A model generated the notes under the pieces. It saw only the letters and a list, made by a program, of their open reading frames with translations, searched no databases and was not told the DNA's origin. Of a stretch of DNA of 64,000 nucleotides, positions 1 through 8,052 are shown one piece after another. A program made the translations under genes and the position numbers. The stretch spans positions 1 through 64,000 of the forward strand of contig JBMFKI010000005.1 in NCBI GenBank assembly GCA_049972525.1, in the 5' to 3' direction. Source of the DNA: JAVZLQ01 sp049972525. Its GTDB lineage: Archaea > Thermoproteota > Bathyarchaeia > Bathyarchaeales > Bathycorpusculaceae. Within the stretch, counting starts at the first letter, position 1; the number at the start of each line of letters is the position of its first letter.

Positions 1-632
1 CTTCCGAAACATTTGCGCCTGTTGAAACAAGAGCATCGATAAAGCGTTTTTCTATAAGCCAGTTCACGATTTTCCACAATTTCCTCGGAAACGCTTTGAA
101 AACAAGCCAAATCGAAGTTTTAGCCGTTGAGGTTCCAATACAGATTCTGCTACCGCTCCGGCCAGCCCCATTGTGGATTAACGGCAAGGCTGACGCCCTC
201 ATAAGGGTTGAAGGCATAAAATATGTTGCAGAGTTTAAAAGCATAAGACGTCTGCCAGAGCAGCCTTTAACGCATCATGTTGAACAACTCCACTTCTACC
301 TTGCAGCATTAAACTGCCAAAACGGTTTCATAATTTACCTTGAAAAGTCAGCCCTAAAACACAGCATTTTCCCAGTAAGGTTTGAAACAGCGGTGTTTAA
401 CGCTCTCCTTGATAGGGTTCAGAAGCTACATGAAGCCCTAATAACGGATGAAAAGCCGAAGCCAGACGCCCAACCCTGGGAGTGCAGGTTCTGCGAGTTT
501 AAAGACGAATGCAACGGGAATGCAGGCGATTCCGGAAAGTTCACCAGTTCACTACGTTCACTAAGTTCACCTAACCAAAACGTAGGGGAGGGGGAGGCCC
601 CCTCTGTCTCTCTGTCTGTCAGTGAGTGGTGA
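1..632 (+). CDS. Cas4/RecB-like PD-(D/E)XK nuclease, 5' end outside window
   Basis: The reading frame is open from base 3 with no stop, so the gene begins left of the window; the TTG at 96 is only an internal candidate. Counting from that TTG, a PD-(D/E)XK core is visible: GKAD (Asp about 33), AEFKS (Glu about 46, Lys about 48) and a downstream Gln in QLHFYLA. A Cys cluster, WECRFCEFKDEC, near residue 130 resembles the C-terminal Fe-S cysteines of Cas4/RecB-type exonucleases. The tail is Ser-rich and encoded by short tandem repeats. It overlaps the next ATPase gene by 7 bp. No cas genes are nearby, so it is more likely an element-encoded nuclease for replication or recombination than part of CRISPR. 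The family call is good; the role is inferred. Confidence 0.72.
   Translation, partial: SETFAPVETRASIKRFSISQFTIFHNFLGNALKTSQIEVLAVEVPIQILLPLRPAPLWINGKADALIRVEGIKYVAEFKSIRRLPEQPLTHHVEQLHFYLAALNCQNGFIIYLEKSALKHSIFPVRFETAVFNALLDRVQKLHEALITDEKPKPDAQPWECRFCEFKDECNGNAGDSGKFTSSLRSLSSPNQNVGEGEAPSVSLSVSEW
539..571 (+). repeat. Four tandem GTTCAC repeats (iteron-like)
   Basis: GTTCAC occurs at 539, 547, 556 and 565, giving a period of 8-9 bp. It lies inside the 3' end of the nuclease gene, about 55 bp before the Orc1/Cdc6-like start. This could be an initiator-binding iteron array or only a low-complexity Ser-rich coding tail. Confidence 0.5.
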
Positions 633-1534
633 GGATGTTGAAGCTTTTTGAGGAAAAGCCACACAGAATCCTAAAGGATGCATCGTGGCTTCATCCGCTT
701 TCTCCACCGCCAGGCGGTGTTCCGCTCTGCCGTGAGGATGATTTGAGGTTTATGGCATCCTTCCTCTCAGACGTGTTCCGAACTGGCCATGCCAGAAACC
801 TTTTCATTTTTGGTAAGCCTGGAACTGGGAAGACTGTTTGCGTCCAATATTTGCTTGGGGAAATCGCGAAACACGCGAAGGAAACGGGCTTTCCAGTTTT
901 AGCCGTTTACGTTAACGCTGGTAGGGCCAGAACGCCATACTACACGATGCTTGAGGTTGTGAGGGGTTTGGGGTTAAACGTGCCTGGCGCTGGTTGGCAG
1001 ATGTTCCGCCTAAAACAGGCCTTTGAGGGTTTGTTGAAGGATAAATCCGTTGTTGTAGCTATAGACGAGGTTGACAGCCTACTCCAAAAGGAGAAGGAGC
1101 CGCTAATCTACTACCTAAACCGCCAACCAAAAACAACGCTTATCCTGATAAGTAATAGGATTGAGGATGCAGCGCAGCTTCCTGAAAGGCTATTAAGCAC
1201 ATTGCAGCCCAAACTTGTCCAGCTTGAACCATACAAGCCTGAAGAAGCCAAGGCAATACTCATCGACCGTGCAAAACACGCATTCCAACCAAACAGCATA
1301 CCAGAAGACCTGATGGACACCGTGGCGAAAATAACTTCTGAAATAGGCGACATTAGGCTTGGCTTCTCTATACTCCTAACAGCAGCCAACATAGCCGAAA
1401 AAGCCGGAAGAACAAGCATAACAGCCCAAGACATAAAATCAGCCGTAGAAAACGAGAAAACAACAGAAATTCTGAAAGCGTTAGGCAAAATGAGGCATCT
1501 CCTTGAAAAACGGAGGAAAATGGGGCTTTTCTAA
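626..1534 (+). CDS. Orc1/Cdc6-like AAA+ ATPase, short form
   Basis: A 302-residue AAA+ protein with Walker A GKPGTGKT (63-70), Walker B AIDEVD (about 145-150), sensor 1 ISN (about 175) and a sensor 2 arginine in GDIRLG (about 244). The order and spacing fit Orc1/Cdc6 replication initiators. The protein stops soon after the lid domain, so the C-terminal winged-helix DNA-binding domain of full-length Orc1/Cdc6 (about 390-400 residues) is missing or reduced. Possible starts are GTG 626, GTG 629 and ATG 635; the first overlaps the nuclease stop. It lies between a nuclease and a tyrosine recombinase, which points to a replication ATPase of an integrated element rather than the host initiator. A second, longer homologue is at 19153. 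Confidence 0.82.
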   Translation: MVRMLKLFEEKPHRILKDASWLHPLSPPPGGVPLCREDDLRFMASFLSDVFRTGHARNLFIFGKPGTGKTVCVQYLLGEIAKHAKETGFPVLAVYVNAGRARTPYYTMLEVVRGLGLNVPGAGWQMFRLKQAFEGLLKDKSVVVAIDEVDSLLQKEKEPLIYYLNRQPKTTLILISNRIEDAAQLPERLLSTLQPKLVQLEPYKPEEAKAILIDRAKHAFQPNSIPEDLMDTVAKITSEIGDIRLGFSILLTAANIAEKAGRTSITAQDIKSAVENEKTTEILKALGKMRHLLEKRRKMGLF

Positions 1535-1550
1535 AGGCGGAGGGCTGGCT

Positions 1551-2885
1551 GTGGCACAAGAAAACACCGGTCAAGCGCAGAAACATGGCGACCAACAACA
1601 CCTTCAAGAAGAGCCACAGCCAGCATGCCCACAATGCGGCTCTAAAAGGCTTTACAGAGACGGCTTACGCTACTTATCCGACGGCTCAGCCGTTCAGAGG
1701 TGGCTTTGCAGAGAATGCGCATACAGGTTCAGTCAACCCCGCTCCAACAAGCCAGACAAGCCTCAACGTATTGAAACCGTTGATACGTTGATTTTAAAAA
1801 GCGAAGACGCCAAATTTTATAACGGATGCGGCTCCGAGGGCTCGGCGGTGTCGGAGCCAAGAAAGCTAAAGCCCCAGACCACGGCGAAAGCCGTGGGAGG
1901 ATGGGATCCGCCCGGAAGAGGCTCCGTCATGGCCTTAAACGAGAAGGCTGAAGGCGAAAACCGGGCTGCGGGAGCCACAAAGCAGACAATTGAAATCAAG
2001 GGTAAAATCGTTGAATATTGCTTCCAAATGCAGAAACAGGGGTATGCTGAAAGCACTATCCGTCTTCACAGAACTGCTTTGAAAGTTTTAGCTGAAAGGG
2101 GAGCGGATTTGCTTGATCCAGAGTCGGTCAAAGAGATTATAGCTAAGCAGAAATGGAGTGAGAGCAGAAAGCGCAACGTTGTCAACGCCTACGACAGCTT
2201 CCTGAAATATGTTGGCTTAACGTGGGAGAAGCCATACTGCAAAACGAGAACCCAGAAGCTGCCTTTCATTCCAACAGAAACCGAGCTTGACGCTTTGATT
2301 GCTGGCTCAGGAAAGAAACTCGCAGCTTTTCTGCAGCTGTTAAAAGAGACTGCTATGAGGGCAGGGGAGGCTAAGCATCTAAGGTGGACAGATATAGACT
2401 TTGAAAACCATGTTATACGTTTAAACGAGCCTGAAAAAGGCTCAAATCCAAGAATGTGGAAGGTTAGCCAAAAGCTGATAGCTATGCTAAACGCTTTGCC
2501 ACGAGAAAGCCAAAGGGTGTTCGGAGACGGGCCTATAAACAGTTTGAAAACAACGTTTCTGAAGGTGAGGAAACGTTTGGCAGCTAAGCTGCAGAATCCG
2601 AGGCTTTTAAGCATAAGCTTTCACACTTTTCGCCATTGGAAGGCGACAATGCTTTACCATCAAACCAAAGACATATACTATGTCAAGCAGTTTCTTGGAC
2701 ATAAAGAAGTGAGGAACACAGAAATCTACATTAACATTGAAAGAACATTATTTGAACCATCTGCAAGCGATGAGTTTATAGTTAAAGTGGCTTCAACACC
2801 TGAAGAAATTAAAACACTGCTGGAAGTAGGCTTCGACTACGTATGCCAAAAAGACGGATTAGTCTTCCTAAGGAAAAGGAAATGA
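1551..2885 (+). CDS. Tyrosine recombinase (integrase) with N-terminal zinc ribbon
   Basis: The GTG at 1551 is preferred because GGAGGG lies 6 bp upstream; the frame extends back to a TTG at 1503. The 444-residue protein has a zinc ribbon (Cys 26, 29, 53, 56) of the kind seen in transposase-associated proteins, then a linker rich in Gly/Pro/Lys (about 90-145), a SAM-like core-binding domain (about 150-225) and the catalytic domain. Catalytic residues visible: Arg270 (AMRAGE), His358 and Arg361 (HTFRH), His384 (LGHK) and Tyr393 (TEIY). It should cut and rejoin DNA at an attachment site through a 3'-phosphotyrosine. It ends 42 bp before tRNA-His, a common integrase target class. The linker holds two perfect hairpins in DNA, described separately. 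All core catalytic residues are present, so it may be active. Confidence 0.88.
   Translation: MAQENTGQAQKHGDQQHLQEEPQPACPQCGSKRLYRDGLRYLSDGSAVQRWLCRECAYRFSQPRSNKPDKPQRIETVDTLILKSEDAKFYNGCGSEGSAVSEPRKLKPQTTAKAVGGWDPPGRGSVMALNEKAEGENRAAGATKQTIEIKGKIVEYCFQMQKQGYAESTIRLHRTALKVLAERGADLLDPESVKEIIAKQKWSESRKRNVVNAYDSFLKYVGLTWEKPYCKTRTQKLPFIPTETELDALIAGSGKKLAAFLQLLKETAMRAGEAKHLRWTDIDFENHVIRLNEPEKGSNPRMWKVSQKLIAMLNALPRESQRVFGDGPINSLKTTFLKVRKRLAAKLQNPRLLSISFHTFRHWKATMLYHQTKDIYYVKQFLGHKEVRNTEIYINIERTLFEPSASDEFIVKVASTPEEIKTLLEVGFDYVCQKDGLVFLRKRK
1830..1896 (+). other. Two perfect hairpins in the integrase linker
   Basis: An 8-bp stem (1830-1837 with 1851-1858, 13-nt loop) is followed by a 7-bp stem (1879-1885 with 1890-1896) closed by a GAAA tetraloop and followed by GGAGGATG. 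The second resembles the subterminal hairpin at the right end of IS200/IS605 elements. It falls in the low-conservation linker between zinc ribbon and recombinase core, and may be the scar of a small insertion now translated in frame. Confidence 0.4.
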
Positions 2886-2927
2886 GCAAGGCAAACGTAA
2901 AAAGTAACCGAAGTCACCAAAAAAGTG

Positions 2928-3000
2928 GCCGGGGTGAGGTAGCCTGGTAGCCTATAGGCCTGTGGAGCCTAGCGCCCGGGTTCAAATCCCGGCCCCGGCC
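2928..3000 (+). tRNA. tRNA-His (GTG anticodon), CCA encoded
   Basis: A full cloverleaf can be drawn: acceptor GCCGGGG with CCCCGGC, D stem AGGT/GCCT, anticodon stem TAGGC/GCCTA with loop CTGTGGA (anticodon GTG), T stem CCGGG/CCCGG with loop TTCAAAT, discriminator C73. CCA follows at 3001-3003. The base before the acceptor (2927) is G, so the extra G-1 that marks tRNA-His is genome-encoded and faces C73. It has no intron. It directly follows the recombinase gene and may be the integration target or boundary. Confidence 0.96.
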
Positions 3001-3123
3001 CCACATGTTTTTACCTCAGGCTTATTAGGCGCCTCTTTGTTTATAGTGCCCACAGTATTTCGAGGCATGGAAAACCTAGTAAGTCAGATTAATGGGAAGT
3101 GATATTATAACTTAGGGGAAAAA

Positions 3124-5520
3124 TTGGTTCGGAGAAAACGTTTGGTGTTTCCGTTCTCTGCAATCGTTGGACTCGATAAGCTTAAACTAGCTATTTTAAT
3201 AAATGCGATAAATCCAAAAATTGGTGGTTTGCTGATAAAGGGACCTAAGGGTTCTGGGAAAAGCACGATAGTAAGAGCGTTAGTGGACATACTTCCAAAA
3301 ATAAATGTCGTCAAAGATTGCCCGTTTAACTGTAACCCGTACGATCCCTCAAACATGTGTCCAAAATGCAATGAACGTTACAATAGAGGCGAGAAATTAC
3401 CAGTTGAGGAGAGGGAAATGACTGTCGTAGACCTCCCATTAGGTGCCACAGAAGATCGCGTAATCGGAAGCCTAGATGTTGAAAAAGCAATAAAATATGG
3501 AATTGAAGCACTTGAACCTGGAATTCTAGCAGAAGCAAACCAGAATATACTTTACGTTGATGAGGTTAATTTGCTGCCAGATCACATAGCAGATGACTTA
3601 CTTGATGCCGCTGCAACAGGATGGAACATCGTGGAAAGGGAAGGCATATCCGTAAGTCATCCATCTCGTTTCATATTTATTGGGACAATGAATCCAGAAG
3701 AAGGCGATTTAAGACCACAACTTTTGGATCGTTTTCCATTATCCGCTACGGTGGAACGGATAACTTCCCTGAAAGATAGAATGGAAATCGTAAAAAGAAA
3801 TATGGAATTCGAAGCAGACCCAGAAGGATTCTATGAAAAATATAAGCCTATGCAAGACGAGCTTCGAGGGAAAATAATTCAAGCCAAAGAAATTCTCAAA
3901 GAAATAAAGATTCCAGATGAGCTTCTTGAAGCCATCTGTAATGCATGCTTGGAACTAAAGGTTGATGGTGTACGCCCAGACATAGTTATTGCTAAAGCGG
4001 CAATTGCACTTGCAGCTTTTGAAAACAGAAGAGAAGTAACACTCGAAGATGTTTTGATCGCCGCAGACTTAGCTTTAAGCCACAGAACACGAGAAGGTGG
4101 TCTTTTAGAACCTGCCACCCCGCAAGAAATAAGAGAGGTATTTATTACGAAGATGAAGAAGACTTTCCACGTTGAAAAAAGCGATGAGGAGACGCTCAAA
4201 AAAGCCGAGAAAAAACTGTTGAAAGGTAAGAGTATTTTTTGGGTTAGGGGAGCTGCAACAAAAAAAGAAGAAGAGAAAATGCAAAAAGAGAACCTTTTCA
4301 AGAAAATAAGAAGAATACAGCTTAAACTCGCACTCCTTTTTAATAGACTTACGAACGGAGTTTTATTTGGGATGGGAAAGCACTTAAACAAGAAGCCAAA
4401 AGAAGCTCCTGCCGTTCAAGGCTACATTGTGGGAACAAATAAACTTCAAGGCGAAATTCAAGCAGAAAAAGAGTTGGAAAAGAAAGGATATCCCACGGTG
4501 AGCGATGAAGCAAAAAAGGCAGACATTTCAGAAGGAGCTATTATTGACGACTTTAGCAATGTGCATGTATCGTCATCGCAATTTTCTCTTCAAATTGATA
4601 GAATAAAAGCTAAAAGACCAAGCAAAAGTCAATATGCTGGAAAACGTGCGTTAACTGTTACATCTCTTCAAAAAGGTAAGCCTTACAGCTGGAAATTTCC
4701 AAAAGGTGTGCCTTCAGACATACACTTGTTTGCAACGATTCGTGCTGCTGCGAGAAAACAAAAATTTCGTGAGAGAAATAGTTATACTGCCGTAAAAATC
4801 GATACAGAAGATGTGAGGGAAAAATTGAGACTGTGTAAAACGCGGATTACAATGGTTTTTGTCATTGACTTGAGTGGTTCGATGCTAATCAGTATTGATG
4901 CACTAAGAGAGGCACTGCTACAATTACATAGCGACGCATATAGATGCAGAGATCGCGTTGGTATAGTTGCCTTAAAAGGTATGAATGCTGTTGTCGTTCA
5001 GCATCCAACAACTAATTTGAGAGTTGTCGCCAACAAATTGGTGAACATGAAAATTAGCGGCTACACGCCTTTAGCTGCTGGCATGCTGAAAGCTTTGGAA
5101 GTTTTAAAGGAGGCTAGACGAAGAGACCCGTCAACTATGCTGATGATGGTTTTAATTACCGATGGTAGCGCTAACGTTCCATTGGTGAGAAGTTTAGAAA
5201 CTGGTGATGTTCGCAATATAGAAGAAGTTAGAGTGATAACGCGGGATTACGAAGATTTAGCAGTTACGGATGCTATTTCAGCATCTAAACTTGTTAAACG
5301 TGAAGGGATATATATGACAATAATAAACACAAATCCACACTTTTATGGACGTGAAACCTATGGATTAGTAGTTACACAACTTATCGCCAACATTACTGGA
5401 GGAAGCCACCATGCAATTGGTAGACTAACAACAAAAGAGGAGCTTTCCAAAAACGTGATTGAAAGGATCAAAGAAGAATCAGCAAAGGTGATGTATTGTC
5501 CCCAATACTCTGTAAACTAG
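3124..5520 (+). CDS. Magnesium-chelatase-like AAA+ and VWA protein (ChlI-ChlD fusion)
   Basis: A 798-residue protein from a TTG start preceded by AGGGGA. The N-terminal half is a ChlI-type AAA+ ATPase with Walker A GPKGSGKST (about 40-48) and Walker B YVDEVN (about 144-149), plus a Cys-rich insert (CPFNC and CPKC, about 66-87) that could bind metal. A charged linker leads to a C-terminal von Willebrand A domain with the MIDAS motif DLSGS at about 582-586. Fused I-D proteins of this kind occur in archaea without chlorophyll synthesis, where they may act in metal insertion for tetrapyrroles or as MoxR-like chaperones. No large chelatase subunit (CobN/ChlH) is visible in the window, so the substrate is unknown. 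The next small gene overlaps its 3' end. Confidence 0.85.
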   Translation: MVRRKRLVFPFSAIVGLDKLKLAILINAINPKIGGLLIKGPKGSGKSTIVRALVDILPKINVVKDCPFNCNPYDPSNMCPKCNERYNRGEKLPVEEREMTVVDLPLGATEDRVIGSLDVEKAIKYGIEALEPGILAEANQNILYVDEVNLLPDHIADDLLDAAATGWNIVEREGISVSHPSRFIFIGTMNPEEGDLRPQLLDRFPLSATVERITSLKDRMEIVKRNMEFEADPEGFYEKYKPMQDELRGKIIQAKEILKEIKIPDELLEAICNACLELKVDGVRPDIVIAKAAIALAAFENRREVTLEDVLIAADLALSHRTREGGLLEPATPQEIREVFITKMKKTFHVEKSDEETLKKAEKKLLKGKSIFWVRGAATKKEEEKMQKENLFKKIRRIQLKLALLFNRLTNGVLFGMGKHLNKKPKEAPAVQGYIVGTNKLQGEIQAEKELEKKGYPTVSDEAKKADISEGAIIDDFSNVHVSSSQFSLQIDRIKAKRPSKSQYAGKRALTVTSLQKGKPYSWKFPKGVPSDIHLFATIRAAARKQKFRERNSYTAVKIDTEDVREKLRLCKTRITMVFVIDLSGSMLISIDALREALLQLHSDAYRCRDRVGIVALKGMNAVVVQHPTTNLRVVANKLVNMKISGYTPLAAGMLKALEVLKEARRRDPSTMLMMVLITDGSANVPLVRSLETGDVRNIEEVRVITRDYEDLAVTDAISASKLVKREGIYMTIINTNPHFYGRETYGLVVTQLIANITGGSHHAIGRLTTKEELSKNVIERIKEESAKVMYCPQYSVN

Positions 5521-5741
5521 GACTTCACAAATGGAAAAATCAAGGAGAAAAAGTGTTAATCACTTGGCAGGAACCAGGATTTATTCCTGGCACAAATAAA
5601 AAAATGCAAAAGATTGTTTTTTGCGAGAGAGAATGCTTGCGCTGTGGTATAAAAGAGCGAAGAAAATTTTTGGAGAATATCGACGGCACTCTCGCTGCGA
5701 ATGGATGGGAAAGAATCGAGGAAAAACAATCTAAAAGTTAG
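5496..5741 (+). CDS. Small Cys-containing protein of unknown function
   Basis: An 81-residue ORF starting at a TTG inside the last 25 bp of the chelatase-like gene. It carries Cys residues in LCKLGLHKW and a CERECLRCG cluster, a spacing compatible with a single zinc knuckle. The middle is a short beta-rich stretch. The overlap suggests translational coupling with the upstream gene. I do not recognise a named family; the Cys pattern and tight placement favour a real gene over a chance ORF. Confidence 0.5.
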   Translation: MSPILCKLGLHKWKNQGEKVLITWQEPGFIPGTNKKMQKIVFCERECLRCGIKERRKFLENIDGTLAANGWERIEEKQSKS

Positions 5742-5781
5742 ACTGACGATTTATGCGAATATTGACAAAGGAGATGATAAC

Positions 5782-6261
5782 ATGGAAGCAGATGGAAGAG
5801 GCAGAAGACTAGCGTTGGTTGCACATTGTATTTTGAATCAGAACTCGCGCGTTTTTGGTTTGGCTAAAAGGGCTGGCATGATAGGTGAGGTTGTAGAAGT
5901 TTTGATGCGGTACGGTGTTGGCGTAATTCAGATGCCATGTCCAGAACTTGTTTATGCTGGTTTGTCGAGAGTGCCCAAAACAAGAGTGCAGTATGACGAT
6001 TTGAGGTTTAGGGGGTTGTGTAGGAAAATTGCCGAGCAACTTGTGGAGCAGATAAGTGAATATGAGCGACATGGGATAAGATTGAAAGTTGTTGTAGGCG
6101 TTGACGGCAGTCCAAGTTGTGGCGTGAATGGGAACTCTGGAATACTTATTGAGGAGTTGCGCTTGGCTTTGGATAAAGTTGGGGTTTCTGTACCCTTCTA
6201 TGGAGTGGATTATAGGCGGCTGAGGAATGCGGCGTGTAAGCTTGACAGGCTTGTCAGATAG
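5782..6261 (+). CDS. TudS/DUF523-related putative desulfidase
   Basis: The ATG at 5782 has AGGAG about 9 bp upstream, so the frame back to 5701 is probably untranslated. The 159-residue product has three spaced Cys motifs: AHCILNQNSR near the N-terminus, MPCPEL mid-protein and SPSCG near residue 115. This matches the DUF523/TudS group, where three cysteines hold a [4Fe-4S] cluster used to remove sulfur from thiolated nucleobases such as 2-thiouracil. It is a short single-domain version, as in the CD3072-type branch. The substrate here is unknown. It converges on the UPF0282 gene and the two stop regions overlap by 8 bp. Confidence 0.62.
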   Translation: MEADGRGRRLALVAHCILNQNSRVFGLAKRAGMIGEVVEVLMRYGVGVIQMPCPELVYAGLSRVPKTRVQYDDLRFRGLCRKIAEQLVEQISEYERHGIRLKVVVGVDGSPSCGVNGNSGILIEELRLALDKVGVSVPFYGVDYRRLRNAACKLDRLVR

Positions 6262-7240
6262 GCGGTTTAATCTTTTTCCTTGCACTCAAGCTTTCACGCA
6301 TCCACTTTTCAAAGTCTTTTGAAGGCGGACTTTCGGTAAAAAGCATTCTTCGCCTAGCTTCTAGGAGGTTATTCTGTTCGCCTAGAAACTCTGCTGCTGT
6401 GAAAACTTTATGCCCACTCTTTTCAGCGGACTCAAATACTGCTTTCGCTTCTTCTCTCCAGTTTTCGCTTCTTAAAATGTGATGTTCAAGTATAGTAAAA
6501 GGCACGATCTTGACAAGCCTTTCAAGATTCTTTATGCCAACTTGCACCCCTTTTTCGTCAACTTTAAACCCTGCCAAATACAATGGTGGCCCACCGAGCA
6601 TTAGAAGTTTAGGCTTTTCCGCAGAAATTATTTCAAGTGTATGATTGGACATCGGACCTTGGATGTCTGGCGCAAACATAAACTTTTCATTTTCATAAGT
6701 TATTGTTGCTAATAAGACCCAGCCGAGGGCAGAATCTTCTGGTCCATGAAAAACTGGTTCAGAAAATTTTATGGTTGTGGATTTGCCGAAACTGAAGATC
6801 TTTCCATCTGCAACTTCAAGTTTTCTAGCGAATTTTCCTCCAGTCTTCTGGAAAAGCCATCCGCGGCGCCTCTGGCTGAAATTTATTTTTTCCCTAGGAT
6901 TCTTAACCAAAACAGTTTTTCCCTCGTAAATTTGCCTAGCAGTTTCCATCTCCGCCGTCCAGTTGCAAAGCCAATCCTCATAAGAAGGTGTATGATGATC
7001 AAAGTGATAATGGCTTAAAGTGACAACATCAGCCTTTTCAGCTATCTCGGCAATTTTCCTGCGGACCTTAATAATAGCCTTAAACTCCATAGGATGCGGA
7101 GGTAAACCAAAACGCATGGGGCACAGAGAAACACCAGCGTCTAAAAGAATCTTGACGTCTGGCGTCTCCACGTAAGTGCACATGGACCTAACACCAAAAC
7201 TTTCAGCAGCTAAAGGAACAACACGAATATTATCTAACAT
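6254..7240 (-). CDS. UPF0282-type metallo-beta-lactamase-fold hydrolase
   Basis: A 328-residue MBL-fold protein with the metal-binding HYHFDHH motif at about residue 75-81, a late PDIQGP (Asp ligand region) and a C-terminal LEHHILR His motif. Length and sequence fit the archaeal UPF0282 family (COG2248), whose substrate is not known. The ATG at 7240 is preferred over one four codons upstream because a TATA-like GTTATA near 7266-7271 would place transcription start just before it, as in leaderless archaeal genes. Expected to be a cytosolic hydrolase binding two Zn or Fe ions. Confidence 0.82.
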   Translation of the reverse strand: MLDNIRVVPLAAESFGVRSMCTYVETPDVKILLDAGVSLCPMRFGLPPHPMEFKAIIKVRRKIAEIAEKADVVTLSHYHFDHHTPSYEDWLCNWTAEMETARQIYEGKTVLVKNPREKINFSQRRRGWLFQKTGGKFARKLEVADGKIFSFGKSTTIKFSEPVFHGPEDSALGWVLLATITYENEKFMFAPDIQGPMSNHTLEIISAEKPKLLMLGGPPLYLAGFKVDEKGVQVGIKNLERLVKIVPFTILEHHILRSENWREEAKAVFESAEKSGHKVFTAAEFLGEQNNLLEARRRMLFTESPPSKDFEKWMRESLSARKKIKPPI

Positions 7241-7263
7241 ATCGTTCAACACGCATGGTTTTC

Positions 7264-7476
7264 CTATAACTTTTTATCTGAGATTACGCCTAAATTTTTT
7301 GGCAGGGCGATGACGATTCTGGCCCCGCTGAAACATGAATGATTGAGATCTTGAGTGCGGAGAGCCCGCCAATCCTCTAAATCTACTTTTGGTTTCCCCA
7401 AAGCATTTTTCTCTAAAAATAAAGTTTCACTTGCGCCCAGTCTAGCCATTTCCATGCGCACATGTGAAGGTGCCAT
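7264..7476 (-). CDS. Hypothetical small protein
   Basis: A 70-residue ORF just upstream of, and on the same strand as, the UPF0282 gene (11-23 bp gap). It has a mixed, protein-like composition without transmembrane segments. A TATATAAAA box at 7542-7549 read on either strand could serve it. There is no clear ribosome site and no family recognised. It could be a small real gene or the remnant of a larger one. Confidence 0.3.
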   Translation of the reverse strand: MAPSHVRMEMARLGASETLFLEKNALGKPKVDLEDWRALRTQDLNHSCFSGARIVIALPKNLGVISDKKL

Positions 7477-7836
7477 AACAGGACGACGTTTAAGGATAAA
7501 CGCTTATGTTTCCTATTTCTTTTATTAAATGATAGTATGAGTATATAAAAATGCGTAAAAATCGGGGTAATTAAGCCCATAAATAGCGTATTCTCACAAG
7601 CATTCCAGACCTACCCCCTCCCCCTCAAAGCCTTACAGCAATTGCATCGGCAAACCTAAATGAGTTTTGCTCTTCTTTTGTAAAAATTAGCTTTATCTTT
7701 GAGTTTACATAAGTTTGAAAAGAACACCACTATGGACATTCTCTAATAATGTTGCGCACGAAAAAGGTCTCATGTTTTCCGAAAAAGAAAATAGCGTCTC
7801 CTGCACTAAAAATGTGCGGGGTCGCTTGAAAACAAT
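7477..7836. other. 360-bp intergenic region with strong TATA box
   Basis: No convincing ORF. A TATATAAAA sequence at 7542-7550 is the best promoter-like site; it could serve the minus-strand ORF ending at 7264 or a plus-strand transcript. A G-rich tract lies on the minus strand near 7602-7636. At 7815-7826 there is a near-copy of the first bases of tRNA-Ser (GCGGGGT), about 20 bp before the gene itself, perhaps a partial duplication. Confidence 0.4.
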
Positions 7837-7922
7837 GCGGGGTTGCCCTAGCCTGGTAGGGGGCAGGCCTGCTAAGCCTGTGGTCAGCAATGGCCGCGCG
7901 GGTTCAAATCCCGCACCCCGCG
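7837..7922 (+). tRNA. tRNA-Ser (GCT anticodon), CCA encoded
   Basis: Class II tRNA: acceptor GCGGGGT pairs with ACCCCGC, the anticodon stem CAGGC/GCCTG closes a loop with GCT, a long variable arm (GGTC...GGCC type) follows, and the T arm GCGGG/CCCGC holds TTCAAAT. Discriminator G and CCA at 7923-7925 are encoded. The long variable arm identifies serine; GCT reads AGC/AGU codons. No intron. Confidence 0.95.
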
Positions 7923-8052
7923 CCATTTCTCAAAAATATTTTACAGTTGACAAGCGACCTTGTAGTTTGGTTGTAATTTCAATTTCCCGCAAAAGAAAAG
8001 TAATGTAAAACTTAATGGCAAGTTGAAATAATTTTAGATTTGCGTGGTTGGG

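Noticed and set aside
580..600. G-quadruplex candidate in the GGGGAGGGGG tract
   Set aside because: The run lacks four separated G-tracts and is part of a coding tail; nothing else supports a function.
1..632. CRISPR-Cas locus suggested by the Cas4-like nuclease
   Set aside because: No repeat-spacer array and no other cas gene in the window; neighbours are an ATPase and integrase.
3124..5520. Chlorophyll or cobalamin magnesium/cobalt chelatase complex
   Set aside because: No large CobN/ChlH subunit or pigment genes are visible; only a general Mg-chelatase-like ATPase can be claimed.
7815..7836. A second partial tRNA before tRNA-Ser
   Set aside because: Only about 10 bases match the tRNA-Ser 5' end; no stems can be formed.
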